Positions 17,267 through 27,481 of a DNA stretch of 64,000 nucleotides are shown here, piece by piece. Location: positions 1,302,001 through 1,366,000 of the forward strand of contig NZ_CP126981.1 in assembly GCF_030252325.1 (NCBI RefSeq), read 5' to 3'. Both the position numbers and the translations under genes were made by a program. The notes beneath the pieces are model-generated. The model was given only the letters and a program-made list of their open reading frames with translations. It ran no database searches and was not told where the DNA came from. The first letter of the stretch is position 1. Every line of letters begins with the position of its first letter. The stretch comes from Candidatus Mycobacterium wuenschmannii. Lineage in GTDB: Bacteria; Actinomycetota; Actinomycetes; Mycobacteriales; Mycobacteriaceae.

Positions 17267-18073
17267 CTACGGGATCCTCAGTGGGAACGGGCTGTTGGCG
17301 AAGTCGATTTGGGCGGCCGGATTCGCGACCGCCGTCGTCATGCCGGAGCCGAAAGCGCCTGACCGATCGAACAGTGTCGCGGTTCCGACCGCCACCCCGT
17401 CCTCGGCCCAATGCGAATCAGCCTGCACACCAATCCATTCCCCGATCGGTAATCGCGCCAATCCGACGGTCAGATCGCCGTTGATATAGCCGATGCCCTC
17501 GGTGCCGAGGTTTGTCACCAGGCTGGTCGACTCCGCGGCCATCACGGCTCGGACGAACGGTGAATTGGGTTGTCCCGCGACAATGTCGATGGCGCTGTTG
17601 TAGAAGCGCTTTCGAGAGGCGTTCTGGTGTTCACCCGGCGAGCGACTCCATTCGACCGCGTCGCTGTGCACCGCGGTCATCGCCCCGTCCTCCAGCGGCG
17701 GCGGAAACGGGAACACCATCGGCACGCTCCACAATTCGCCGGGCGGTGCCGTCGATCGCCGGTATTGCAGCAAGCTGGCGCGTGCGATCAACCGCCCGTC
17801 CTGCGCGATATCGCACTCCGCGCTGCGGACCCGCCGACCGTCGCGAATCACCCGCACACTCACCGCGGTGGGAAGCCCGCGAGCGGCGCGAAACAGATCG
17901 ACCGTCAACCGACTCGCCATGAAATCCGGTGACCCGCAATCTCTTTCGAGCGCCTGAGCGGCCAGACCGACGACGGCGGGCCCGTTGAGATGATCGTCGC
18001 CCCAGTGGCTGCCCGCGAATTGGGTCGGCTCGAATTCGCCGTTTTCGGACCGGGTGAAGTGTGCCGGGTTCAC
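17267..18073 (-). CDS. thioesterase-family (double hotdog) protein
   Basis: A 268-residue protein with the layout of mycobacterial acyl-CoA thioesterase-like proteins: an N-terminal half with GDDHLNGPAVVGLAAQALER and RLTVDLFRAARG, and a C-terminal half with LGTEGIGYINGDLTVGLARL and IGVQADSHWAEDGVAVGTATLFDRSG, the usual second-hotdog strand. The reaction would be hydrolysis of an acyl-CoA; the chain specificity is unknown and catalytic residues could not be assigned with certainty. It lies 14 nt after the DUF5642-type lipoprotein gene and 27 nt before the VOC gene, so is part of the same operon. Confidence 0.7.
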   Translation of the reverse strand: MNPAHFTRSENGEFEPTQFAGSHWGDDHLNGPAVVGLAAQALERDCGSPDFMASRLTVDLFRAARGLPTAVSVRVIRDGRRVRSAECDIAQDGRLIARASLLQYRRSTAPPGELWSVPMVFPFPPPLEDGAMTAVHSDAVEWSRSPGEHQNASRKRFYNSAIDIVAGQPNSPFVRAVMAAESTSLVTNLGTEGIGYINGDLTVGLARLPIGEWIGVQADSHWAEDGVAVGTATLFDRSGAFGSGMTTAVANPAAQIDFANSPFPLRIP

Positions 18074-18087
18074 AGCCGCCGCCTCCG

Positions 18088-18816
18088 CTAACCCGAGCGG
18101 ATGACGTTCACGGCTTTGACAAGCATGCCGCTGAGCAGATCTTCCGCCTCGGGATTCCCGGGAAGAACACCCTCGGCGGTGACCGCCACGTTGTCGCTGA
18201 GGAACGCCGCGAAGACATAGGACTTGGTGGCACCCTCGGCGGACATCGAGATCGATTCGGTGGTGACGACGCCGTCGATGGGCGGCCCGGCTTGGCGGGT
18301 GACCTTGGACACGGCCAGTCGGCCGCCGACTCGCTGGGTGACCGAGACCTCCTCACAGCCTTTCGGCACAATCCCCTTCCCCAGCGGCTTGGGGGAATTC
18401 ACGGCGCCCACCAGAATCGCGCCCTTACCGAGTCCACCGATCATGGTGTACTGCGCTTCCGGAGGCGGTCGCACCGGTTGCAGCACCGATCGGCACAGGG
18501 GCGGATCGATCTTGACGATGTCGCCGACACCGACGGCGAAGAACTTGTCCGCGTCGGGTCCCAGCGGCGCGATGGTGGTGTTCTGCACGCGGTCGAACCC
18601 GGGCGGGAACTGGCCCTCGAGCTCGCTGATCTTGGTGATGTCGAAATAGGTGGTCTGGGGCGGTGGGGTGTTCTTCGGCGTCGGCAGGGACGGGGGCGGT
18701 AGCGCAGTCACGTCCGGCGGGCTCACCGGCGCCCCGTCCACGGAGTGCGAGCATCCGGGCAGCAGACCGAGCGCCAGCACTACGCATGCGACTACTCGAC
18801 GGGAGGAACGTCTCAC
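18088..18816 (-). CDS. lipoprotein of the DUF5642 type
   Basis: A 242-residue lipoprotein: signal VVACVVLALGLLPGCS with lipobox LLPGC, a Pro-rich linker, then a domain beginning FDITKISELEGQFPPGFDRV and ending FLSDNVAVTAEGVLPGNPEAEDLLSGMLVKAV. The pattern fits mycobacterial DUF5642 exported proteins, a group related in style to the PknH-type sensor domains encoded nearby. It has two Cys residues in the mature part that could pair. It overlaps the zinc-ribbon membrane gene by 4 bp, so is translationally coupled to it. Function unknown. Confidence 0.65.
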   Translation of the reverse strand: MRRSSRRVVACVVLALGLLPGCSHSVDGAPVSPPDVTALPPPSLPTPKNTPPPQTTYFDITKISELEGQFPPGFDRVQNTTIAPLGPDADKFFAVGVGDIVKIDPPLCRSVLQPVRPPPEAQYTMIGGLGKGAILVGAVNSPKPLGKGIVPKGCEEVSVTQRVGGRLAVSKVTRQAGPPIDGVVTTESISMSAEGATKSYVFAAFLSDNVAVTAEGVLPGNPEAEDLLSGMLVKAVNVIRSG

Positions 18817-20768
18817 TGGCCCGCCGGCTTGTTCCAGGTGAAGCTGTTGACTGAGTTACCCATGAGCTGAGCGATCATCATATTCACCGCCGAAGGATGC
18901 CCGGAGGTGCGCGGGGTGAATCTGATCATCGGGCCCTCCGCAACCGCGACCAACGCCAGGCCGTTCTTGACCGCGGTCATGACGAGCAGCCGCCCGCGCC
19001 GAGACGCCGCGTTGGGGTTCTCCAGCGAGAAATCGTCCACTTCCCCGTACCCGGGCTCGTAACCCACCATGGCGTTGGGAATTTGGTATGCCGTCTGGGC
19101 GGTCCGGTAGTTCTTCTGGATGTACTGCTCCACGATCTGCCGGGGTGTCCGATTGTTCGCCGGCGTACCGAAGAGCCTTATCTCGCCGTCCATCCGGTCG
19201 AAGGTCAGCGTGATGCCGTCATCGCTCTTCGTGACGTTCGCCGCCGGGAGGTAGGCGACCGAGAACGCGCCGTCCTTGGAGGTGAACCGTGGGTAGGTCT
19301 TGACCGCGACAGGCTTCTCGGCCGGCGGTGTGGCGGCGGGCGGTTCGGCCACCGGCGCCTGACCGGGTTCGGCGCCGACCGGCGGGCCGATCGGCGGCCT
19401 TCCACAATCCGGAGGGCACGCGTAGTGCACGGCAGCGGGCGTCGCCTTGACCGAGATGGCCGACACCACCGCCACCGCGACCGCCAACACCGCGGCCATC
19501 GTGCCGACCAGCGCGGCCGGCGATGCTCTGCGTGGCAGCGGCGCGCTGTACGACCCGGGCGGCACGCCGTATCCGGGAAACAGCCCAGAACCCGAAGGGT
19601 CCTCGGCGACAGCACGTCTGGCGCCGCGGGCCAACCGGCTCGACGCTCGCGCGGCCGCCCCGCAGTTCGGACAGAACGGCATGTCCGGGACCGCGTGGCG
19701 GCAGTGGAAGCACAACGCAGCATCACCGCGCGCGGGATCGGGCAGCTCGTGCAGCAGCCCGAGATGCACACAGATCCGCAAGCCCAGCAGGGCAATGGCG
19801 GTGACGATCAGGTGCAGGCCGAGCTGAACCTGAGGGGTGAGATTTGCGGCGTCGACGGCGCCGAGGGCGGCGTAGATGACGACGACGGCCGCCAACGCCG
19901 CGACGACCACACGATGTCGCGGACCACGCTGGGGCGCCCCGCGCCGGGTGAACCAAAGCGCCACGCCGGTCAGACCACCGGCGGCCGCGGCCGTCACCGG
20001 CATGGCAAGGCCCTGCACGCCGGCCTGCATCAGCAAGACAGCGGTCGGCTTATGCTGCGCGACAAGCCCATTGGACAGCTGAGGCGTCGCGCGGACCGCG
20101 ACGGCCGCCGCGGTGAAGAACAGGGCCGCCCGGGCGCCGAGCGCATACCCGTCGAGCGACTCCTGACTCGCGGGCTGAACGACGCGGGCCACGACCACGG
20201 GCACGACCATCAAGAGCGCCCCGAGCACCGGGATGCTGATCCCCTGTACCAGCAACCCACCGCGTCCAGGGCCGAGCACATTGAGGTAGGTGTTGGCCAG
20301 CACCGGACCGGTCAGGTACGCCCAGCCTGCCCCCAGCACCAACCCGGCCAGCGACGTCGATGCGACCGTCGGCAACCCGAGATCGCTGCGCACACCGGCC
20401 TGTCGGAGGTAGCCAATGAAGAGCACGGGCACACCGAACACGCTGATGGCGATCAGCGCCGCCTGCCACCGCAGCAACGCCAAGACCACCAACGCCACCA
20501 CCAGCAGCCCCAACGCGACCCGGAATGCCGTCCGCGACCGCGGCAGCAGATGCGGAAACAGTGTGGTGATCAACGAGAGTCGCAGCAACTGCTCGTTGGG
20601 CTCCGCCACGTAGGCATCGGAGCGCAACCGGTCGGGTCCGCTGCCGGGCAGCTGGTACAGGTGAGCACCGCAGTTGCCGCAGAATGCCCCGCTGGGCACA
20701 TCGCTCTGGCACACCCGGCATTGCACGATCGCCGAATTCTGCTGAGCCACAGCATTACTCGTCGTCAT
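18813..20768 (-). CDS. zinc-ribbon multi-pass membrane protein with exported C-terminal domain
   Basis: A 651-residue protein. An N-terminal zinc ribbon (CRVCQSDVPSGAFCGNCG, about residues 17-34) is followed by about eight hydrophobic segments (80-350), a second ribbon (CFHCRHAVPDMPFCPNCG, about 350-370), a further membrane helix near 420-440, a Pro-rich linker, and a C-terminal domain of about 170 residues expected outside the membrane. The two ribbons would both be cytoplasmic. No family function is known to me. It overlaps the sedolisin gene by 4 bp upstream and the lipoprotein gene by 4 bp downstream, so the three products are probably made in fixed ratio and may form one envelope complex. 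Confidence 0.75.
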   Translation of the reverse strand: MTTSNAVAQQNSAIVQCRVCQSDVPSGAFCGNCGAHLYQLPGSGPDRLRSDAYVAEPNEQLLRLSLITTLFPHLLPRSRTAFRVALGLLVVALVVLALLRWQAALIAISVFGVPVLFIGYLRQAGVRSDLGLPTVASTSLAGLVLGAGWAYLTGPVLANTYLNVLGPGRGGLLVQGISIPVLGALLMVVPVVVARVVQPASQESLDGYALGARAALFFTAAAVAVRATPQLSNGLVAQHKPTAVLLMQAGVQGLAMPVTAAAAGGLTGVALWFTRRGAPQRGPRHRVVVAALAAVVVIYAALGAVDAANLTPQVQLGLHLIVTAIALLGLRICVHLGLLHELPDPARGDAALCFHCRHAVPDMPFCPNCGAAARASSRLARGARRAVAEDPSGSGLFPGYGVPPGSYSAPLPRRASPAALVGTMAAVLAVAVAVVSAISVKATPAAVHYACPPDCGRPPIGPPVGAEPGQAPVAEPPAATPPAEKPVAVKTYPRFTSKDGAFSVAYLPAANVTKSDDGITLTFDRMDGEIRLFGTPANNRTPRQIVEQYIQKNYRTAQTAYQIPNAMVGYEPGYGEVDDFSLENPNAASRRGRLLVMTAVKNGLALVAVAEGPMIRFTPRTSGHPSAVNMMIAQLMGNSVNSFTWNKPAGQ

Positions 20769-22399
20769 CGCCGGACCCCTTGCTGGATGTCGAGGATGTC
20801 ATGGGCCAGGTTGTCGGTGTCGGGAGTGCCCAGTCCGGTGACGAGGTCGTAGCCGGGCACCGCGATGTGCACCGCGTTTCCGCCCATCACCACGTCGTGA
20901 AAGGCGGGCTTGGCCGCCCCCGCTGCCACTTGATAGAGCACCGGGTTGATGTTGCCGACCGGCTGCCCACCGTTTGTCGTGAGGAACTGGTTGACCAGCA
21001 CGGTCAGCGCCGCCCAGATCGGCGCCGCCTGCGACGTGCCGCCCCCGGCCATCCACTGCCCGTCGACCAGGATGCTGACGCCGCTGTACGGGTCGGCATC
21101 CGCGGCGACGTCGGGCGTGAGGCGGTGGGTAGCGTCCCACGCCGACGACACGGTGCTCTGCCATGACGGACGGGAGAACAGTCGCGAGACTCCCCCGCCG
21201 GTGCCCTGGGACATGGGCGAGTCGAACCAACTGGCTTCCGAGACCCAGACGCCGTTGGCGTCGGTGCTCAGGGTCGTTCCGCCGACGTCGGTCATCGCCG
21301 GCACCGAACCGACGGCGTTCACGCCTTGATCGTTCTCCCCGGGCGGTGTCGACCAATCACCGTTGAACTCCGCGCATTCCAGGCCCCCGGAGTCTCCGCT
21401 GGACATGAAGGCCGACGTGCCGTGTGACTCCGCGATCTGCACCGCGGATTCCACCGGGGCGAGATCGGCGGCGGTCGCCATCCGGTCGCAGCCGATGCCG
21501 AGCGAGGTGCTCCACACCGCGCCGGGGAACTGACGGTCGGCGAGCTGGTACATCTGGCCCGCCTGCGCGTAGCTGGTCGAGCCGCCGAAGGCGAGCGCGT
21601 TGACGACCACGAGCCGCGCGTCGGGCGCGATCGCGTGGACGACCTCGAGGTCCATCTCGGTCTCGCCCAGCACCTTGCCCGGCTGGCCGCCGATGAGCTC
21701 CGGCGTGAAGCGCGGCGAGCCCAGCTTGTCTGCCCAGCGGTCGAGGTCGACCTGCTTGAAGCCGTCGATCTCGAAGAACACGACCGTTTGTCCCTTGCCG
21801 GTGAAACCGGCCTGCGCGAGCGGCTCGGCGTTGTACGTGCGCAGCAGCGCCGGAGGCCGGAGGCCACCGCGAGGAACGTCGAGCGGGATGTTCGGCGGTT
21901 GCGCGCGATGCATCAACTGGTAGCCCAGGATGCTGCCGAGCTCGCTGACCTCGCCGGTCAACGCGGCCGGGATCGACGGCTGCTGCGCGGCCGCGTAGAA
22001 GACCTGACCGCTGCGGCTGCGGAAATCGTGGATCGCCACGCTGAACGCCGACCCCAGGTCGGCCGGCGTGCCGTCGATGTAGGCCCAGTCAGCACCCGGC
22101 TGCCACTGCAGGCCCAGGTGATGGCCCTGCGCCCAGCCGATCAGCGCGTCCGGGCGGTCCGCGCGGTGCAGCGCAGCGGCCAACGAAATGCGGTCCTGAT
22201 GCGCCGGGCCGAGGTCCTTCGACGCACCGAGCAGCCAGGCCATCGGTCCGCCGATCAAGGTCTGATGCCCGGCCCGACCCGGTCCGGCCCCGAGGGCCAG
22301 GGCCAGGTATGCGACGGCGAACAACGCAACCAGACGCAGCCCCACCCGGCCGCTTGAACGATTGACAAAGGCACCCCGGGAGCGCCACAGTCGAATCAC
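20765..22399 (-). CDS. S53 family serine peptidase (sedolisin)
   Basis: A 544-residue exported acid-type protease. After an N-terminal membrane/signal segment (LRLVALFAVAYLALALG) comes a pro-kumamolisin-like region, then the catalytic domain: GETEMDLEVVHAIAP carries the Glu-x3-Asp pair, SSGDSGG the oxyanion Asp, and GGGTSQAAPIWAAL the nucleophile Ser. The C-terminal FHDVVMGGN...GYDLVTGLGTPD is the sedolisin calcium-site region. GTG 22399 is preferred over 22444 because AAGGAG lies 7 nt upstream of it. First gene of the minus-strand operon, with a 214-nt upstream region shared with the sensor-domain genes. Confidence 0.9.
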   Translation of the reverse strand: MIRLWRSRGAFVNRSSGRVGLRLVALFAVAYLALALGAGPGRAGHQTLIGGPMAWLLGASKDLGPAHQDRISLAAALHRADRPDALIGWAQGHHLGLQWQPGADWAYIDGTPADLGSAFSVAIHDFRSRSGQVFYAAAQQPSIPAALTGEVSELGSILGYQLMHRAQPPNIPLDVPRGGLRPPALLRTYNAEPLAQAGFTGKGQTVVFFEIDGFKQVDLDRWADKLGSPRFTPELIGGQPGKVLGETEMDLEVVHAIAPDARLVVVNALAFGGSTSYAQAGQMYQLADRQFPGAVWSTSLGIGCDRMATAADLAPVESAVQIAESHGTSAFMSSGDSGGLECAEFNGDWSTPPGENDQGVNAVGSVPAMTDVGGTTLSTDANGVWVSEASWFDSPMSQGTGGGVSRLFSRPSWQSTVSSAWDATHRLTPDVAADADPYSGVSILVDGQWMAGGGTSQAAPIWAALTVLVNQFLTTNGGQPVGNINPVLYQVAAGAAKPAFHDVVMGGNAVHIAVPGYDLVTGLGTPDTDNLAHDILDIQQGVRR

Positions 22400-22613
22400 C
22401 GCTGCTCCTTCGACTGATTCATCATGCGTGCCGGCCACCGGCAAAAGTACTTCACATCCAAACCGCCCTTGTGCCGATTCTGCGAATTTCGCTCACGCGC
22501 CGCCGTTTACGCTACCGCGACCCCACTCATATGAATCCCACAAAATTGGTCAGCAGGCTAACATCACCTTGCCTACTCCCCGCCTGCACCAGAAAGACGA
22601 GAGGACCGCACTG
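22400..22613. promoter_or_regulatory. divergent promoter region, sedolisin operon and sensor-domain genes
   Basis: This 214-bp region between two divergent starts contains the AAGGAG ribosome site of the sedolisin gene near its left end and, for the plus strand, a TAACAT element around 22558-22563 that could serve as a -10 box. No clear operator palindrome was found. Confidence 0.35.
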
Positions 22614-23978
22614 ATGATGCAAGGACGACGGCGTCGATTTCTGGCAGCGGGAAGTGCTGCCGCGATCGCGTTGACGCTCGCAGCCTGCGGTACTCACACG
22701 ACGGCCGGCGTACCGGTGCAGGCGAAGAAAACCACGACGGCTCCGGCCGCCGACGGCGCGCCGACCAGCCCCGCGCCACCACCAAAGCCGTTGTCCGCCA
22801 GCAGCATCAAAAACCTCAGTCTGTCGACCGAAGACGTCGACGAGATCGTCGGACTCTCACTTGACGACCGCACCGAACTCGCCTCACCGAGTGTGTCGTC
22901 GAGCGACTTCGACCACCCCAGCTGCGCGTTGACGATGGGCCTGACCAAGGATGCGCTCGGCGACGGCGAGTTCACCGCCTATCGTGGAATTTCGAACCGA
23001 GCGACAAAAGGCGACAGTCTTGTCGGGGTGTTCAAGCAAGCCGTCGCCACCTTCGAAACGGCCGCCAAAGCGAGCGAGCTTTTCCATAACGCTTACGGTT
23101 CCATCGGTAAGTGCAACGCCACCACGATCTCCGCTAAATCGGAAACGACCGGGTGGAAAATCATTGCGCCCGGACCATTCACCGGTGATGTCGCGAAATT
23201 CTCCTCACTTCAGCTGACCGATAAGCAGCAGATCCTGGGCTGGCGCTGCAGTCACGAAGTTCGTGTAAAGAACAACGTGATTGTCGAGGCATACTTCTGT
23301 GGGTGGGCAAACGGAAGTCCGGCGACCGCAGCGGCGGTGGATCAGATCAGCGCCCGTATTCCCCCGCCGGACAAGCCGGCGCCGCGGGCGCCGTCCGATT
23401 TCGTTGCGCCCAACAAGATCAAGTCCGTCATCTTGGGCGTTCCGCAGGTCGGCCAGATCATCGGCGCGAACCTCGGCGTCAGCACCTCGCTGCCCTACCC
23501 CACCGACCCGCGCGACCTCGACGGCAAGCCGAACTGCAGTCCCCTGATCGGGCCCGACTCGAATTCGTTCGGCGCCAATGTCGATTACACGGCATTTCGC
23601 TCGGTCGACTCGCGCGAAGACAAAGACAATTACCAGCACATCGTCACCCAACTGGTCGCCACCTACGCCGACACCGACACCGCTACCCGCACTTTCCAGA
23701 GCGCACTGAGCAATCTCGGCGGTTGCGACGGCGCCCGGGTACCGGCGAGTTCCGATCCGGACGAGCAGTTTCAGCTGCAAGCGCCTGTCGTCAATGGCAA
23801 CAGTGCGCAGTGGGCCTTCATCGACCTGGTCAAGGGCCAGCCCAGTACATGGCGCTGCGTCTTCAATTTCCGCACGCAGAGCAATGTCGTCTTCGCCGCG
23901 AAGGTCTGCCAGTACGGCAACCCCGCCGACGTGGTCGGGCAGATCGCCGATCAGATGGCGAATTCAATTCCGAAGTAA
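22614..23978 (+). CDS. lipoprotein with two tandem PknH-like sensor domains
   Basis: A 454-residue lipoprotein from ATG 22614 (ATG 22617 equally possible): signal RRRRFLAAGSAAAIALTLAAC with lipobox TLAAC, a Pro/Thr linker, then two copies of the mycobacterial PknH-type extracellular sensor domain. Copy 1 runs from LSTEDVDEIVGLSL to ISARIPP, copy 2 from VPQVGQIIGANLG to QMANSIPK. Each has the typical paired cysteines and a W/C motif (ILGWRCSHEVRVKNNVIVEA in copy 1, STWRCVFNFRTQSNVVFAAK in copy 2). There is no kinase domain, so it is a stand-alone ligand-binding type protein. First of three paralogues in a row. Confidence 0.8.
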   Translation: MMQGRRRRFLAAGSAAAIALTLAACGTHTTAGVPVQAKKTTTAPAADGAPTSPAPPPKPLSASSIKNLSLSTEDVDEIVGLSLDDRTELASPSVSSSDFDHPSCALTMGLTKDALGDGEFTAYRGISNRATKGDSLVGVFKQAVATFETAAKASELFHNAYGSIGKCNATTISAKSETTGWKIIAPGPFTGDVAKFSSLQLTDKQQILGWRCSHEVRVKNNVIVEAYFCGWANGSPATAAAVDQISARIPPPDKPAPRAPSDFVAPNKIKSVILGVPQVGQIIGANLGVSTSLPYPTDPRDLDGKPNCSPLIGPDSNSFGANVDYTAFRSVDSREDKDNYQHIVTQLVATYADTDTATRTFQSALSNLGGCDGARVPASSDPDEQFQLQAPVVNGNSAQWAFIDLVKGQPSTWRCVFNFRTQSNVVFAAKVCQYGNPADVVGQIADQMANSIPK

Positions 23979-24029
23979 GCCAATATTTTTCGTCGTCAAC
24001 GGTTCAGATCAGAGGAGGCAAGAATCTCG

Positions 24030-24692
24030 ATGAAACGTAAACTTCGCGCACTTGGCTGTGCAGGACTGGCCGTGCTCATGGCGGCGACGCCCACCGCGGC
24101 AGCGGATACGTCGGCCGCCCAGGTCACCGGCTCCAACATCGACGCGGTGCTGCTGTCGGCCGACACGGTCGGCGACATCCTCGGCACCAACCTGCCGATT
24201 CAGGCGAAGGGCAAACGACCCTTTCCCGAGGCGGAACTCGACAAGCATCCCGAGTGCGCACCGTTGTTGTCGACCGGGACGAAGTTCTACGGGTCGGACC
24301 TGAACCTGTTTCGCATCACCATGTTCAAGGACGACAAGGACGATCCGGACTACATCGTGATCCAGACGGTCGCGACGTTCCCGGACGCTCAGACGTCGCA
24401 GAACGTCTTCACCAAGGGCATCGAGCCGACGTCATCGTGCAACGCGACGGTGCAGATCACCGATCTCGACAGCAAGCCGTCGTGGGAGCTCTCGGCGCCG
24501 AAAGTCACTGGCAACGACGCGAAGTGGCACCAAGCCCAGCTGTACCAGGGTGACCCGGTCGGCTGGAACTGCTACGTCGACCTGCACGCCGCCGAGAACG
24601 CGATCATGCGGGCGCAGGTGTGCCAGATGGGTAACGCGGGCCCGTCAGTCAGTCAAATGATGGATCAGATGGTGGCCGGTCTTCCGTCCTGA
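24030..24692 (+). CDS. secreted PknH-like sensor-domain protein
   Basis: A 220-residue exported protein with a signal peptide (LGCAGLAVLMAATPTAAA) and no lipobox Cys, then one PknH-like sensor domain: VLLSADTVGDILGTNLPIQ, YIVIQTVATFPDAQTSQNVF, VGWNCYVDLHAAENAIMRAQ and the end QMMDQMVAGLPS. ATG 24030 follows GAGGAGGCAAG. It differs from its neighbours in being apparently released rather than lipid-anchored. The three tandem genes are spaced 51 and 56 nt apart and are probably one transcript. Confidence 0.75.
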   Translation: MKRKLRALGCAGLAVLMAATPTAAADTSAAQVTGSNIDAVLLSADTVGDILGTNLPIQAKGKRPFPEAELDKHPECAPLLSTGTKFYGSDLNLFRITMFKDDKDDPDYIVIQTVATFPDAQTSQNVFTKGIEPTSSCNATVQITDLDSKPSWELSAPKVTGNDAKWHQAQLYQGDPVGWNCYVDLHAAENAIMRAQVCQMGNAGPSVSQMMDQMVAGLPS

Positions 24693-24748
24693 ATTCAGTA
24701 GAAGCGATTGCCATACCTCCGAATTTGATTGACAGAAAGGCGAATTCC

Positions 24749-25543
24749 ATGAAGCGGCTCCACCTCATCGCAACGTGCGCGAGCCTGATCGCTGTGGCGG
24801 CCGTCGGCTGCTCGCACCCCAAGAACGACGAAGACACCCTCAACCCGGCGGTCGACAAGCCGGCACCGACTGCCACCTCGCAGCAGGCCGCCGCGGGCGA
24901 TCCGACGGCCCCGCCGGCGGCTGCGCCGACGTCATCGGCAGCACCGGCCACGCCCCCTCCCCCCGCGGTCGTCGCGCCCGGCAAGGTGGACGGGCTGCTG
25001 CTGTCACTGGACGACGTGAGCGGAATCATCAGCGGCACATTGAACTACGAGCAGAAATTCAAGACACCGCTGCAGCCCTACGCCCTGGGCAACCAATCGG
25101 CGTGCGCGGTGCTGTTCGGCCTCAACACCTCAGCGGTGGGCAAGGACTTCACCACCTTCCGCGCCTTGCGCCAGCAGGAGAGCAAGGACAACTACTCGCA
25201 CGTCGTCGAGCAAGAGGTCGCCTCTTACGCCGACGCCGCGAGCGCGACCACTGCCTTCCAGAACGCGTTCAAGTCGGTCGATCAGTGCAACAACGTGACG
25301 GTGCACCGGCCCACCGACAATGCCGGCACGTCGTGGCAGTTCCAGGTGCAACCCGGCGATCCGGCCAGCGCGTACTGGCACAACACCGAGTTGACCAACA
25401 ACAACGCCGACGGCTGGGGATGCGCCCACGGTGCACGGGTGAAGAACAACGTGATCTTCGCTGTCCGGGTGTGTCAGCGGGGTGACAGCGGTGCCGCGGT
25501 GCCCACGATCCTCGACCGGCTCGGGAATTCCATTCCGGCGTAA
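24749..25543 (+). CDS. lipoprotein with one PknH-like sensor domain
   Basis: A 264-residue lipoprotein from ATG 24749 (an AGAAAGG site precedes it; the in-frame start at 24725 was rejected). Signal IATCASLIAVAAVGCSH with lipobox AAVGC, then an Ala/Pro/Thr linker, then a PknH-like domain: LLSLDDVSGIISGTLNYEQK, YSHVVEQEVASYADAASATT, DGWGCAHGARVKNNVIFAVR and the end ILDRLGNSIPA. Close relation to copy 1 of the first gene (both have ARVKNNVI/VRVKNNVI) indicates local duplication. It ends 9 nt from the convergent ABC transporter operon. Confidence 0.8.
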   Translation: MKRLHLIATCASLIAVAAVGCSHPKNDEDTLNPAVDKPAPTATSQQAAAGDPTAPPAAAPTSSAAPATPPPPAVVAPGKVDGLLLSLDDVSGIISGTLNYEQKFKTPLQPYALGNQSACAVLFGLNTSAVGKDFTTFRALRQQESKDNYSHVVEQEVASYADAASATTAFQNAFKSVDQCNNVTVHRPTDNAGTSWQFQVQPGDPASAYWHNTELTNNNADGWGCAHGARVKNNVIFAVRVCQRGDSGAAVPTILDRLGNSIPA

Positions 25544-25552
25544 GCGATCACG

Positions 25553-26635
<1,083 letters not shown>

Positions 26636-26638
26636 GAG

Positions 26639-27481
26639 TTATCCACCCAGCCCGGTCACGGCTATCCCCCGAATGAAGGCACGCTGCGCGATCGCGTACA
26701 CGACCAGCAGCGGCAGCAGAATGAGCATCGAAGCGGCCATAAGCACGGGCCAGCGCGACACGTACTCGCCCTGCATCCGCACCAGCCCCAGCGTGAGCGT
26801 GGCGATGCTGTTGCGTTGGATCATCAACAACGGCCACAGGAAATCGTTCCAGACGTTGACCCAGGTGAGCACCGCGAGCACCATCACCGCCGGCTTCGCG
26901 TGCGGAAGAAGTATCCGCCAATAGATTTGCCATGGGGTGCAGCCGTCAAGGATCGCCGCCTCTTCGAGTTCGTCAGGCATGTTCCGAAAGAACTGACGCA
27001 TCAGGTAGGTGCCGAAGGCGCTGCCGAACAAGCCCGGAACGATCATGGCCCAGGGTGTGTCGGTCAGCCCGGCCGTCCGCATCAGGATGAACTGCGGGAC
27101 CACCGTGACCGTCAACGGCACCATCAAGGTGCCCAGATACAGCACGAACAGCGTGTCGCGTCCGCGAAATCGCAACCGGGCGAACGCATAACCGGCAAGT
27201 GAGCAGAAGAAGACCTGTCCGACGCTGATACAGCCGGCATACAGCACCGAGTTGAAGAACATCCGCCAGAACGGCATCACCGCGAAGACCTCGCGGTAGT
27301 TCGACCACTGGGGGTGCGCGGGAAACAGTGTCGGCGTGGTGATCTCGCCCGCGCGTTTCAGCGACCCCGACAGGCCCCACAGGATCGGGAACAGCGCGCA
27401 GGTGGCGATCACCGTCAGGGCGGCGTACACCGCGACCCCCCGAAGCACGCTCGGCCGGATCGCCCGGGTCGTCACGCCCAC
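26639..27481 (-). CDS. sugar ABC transporter permease (UgpE/MalG type, Rv2039c-like)
   Basis: A 280-residue permease with six membrane segments, starting with YAALTVIATCALFPILWGLSG. The EAA coupling loop for the ATPase is EELEEAAILDGCTPWQIYWR, followed by ILLPHAKPAVMVLAVLTWVN. The end, IAQRAFIRGIAVTGLGG, resembles the terminal loop of MalG-type proteins. It overlaps the partner permease gene by 10 bp. Confidence 0.88.
   Translation of the reverse strand: MGVTTRAIRPSVLRGVAVYAALTVIATCALFPILWGLSGSLKRAGEITTPTLFPAHPQWSNYREVFAVMPFWRMFFNSVLYAGCISVGQVFFCSLAGYAFARLRFRGRDTLFVLYLGTLMVPLTVTVVPQFILMRTAGLTDTPWAMIVPGLFGSAFGTYLMRQFFRNMPDELEEAAILDGCTPWQIYWRILLPHAKPAVMVLAVLTWVNVWNDFLWPLLMIQRNSIATLTLGLVRMQGEYVSRWPVLMAASMLILLPLLVVYAIAQRAFIRGIAVTGLGG

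Noticed and set aside
18897..20852. 651-residue plus-strand frame antisense to the zinc-ribbon gene
   Set aside because: Composition is Arg/His/Asp-rich as expected of antisense high-GC DNA; the minus-strand gene has clear domains.
22362..22613. N-terminal extension of the two-domain sensor lipoprotein
   Set aside because: It overlaps the sedolisin start and would bury the signal peptide; ATG 22614 gives a normal lipoprotein signal.
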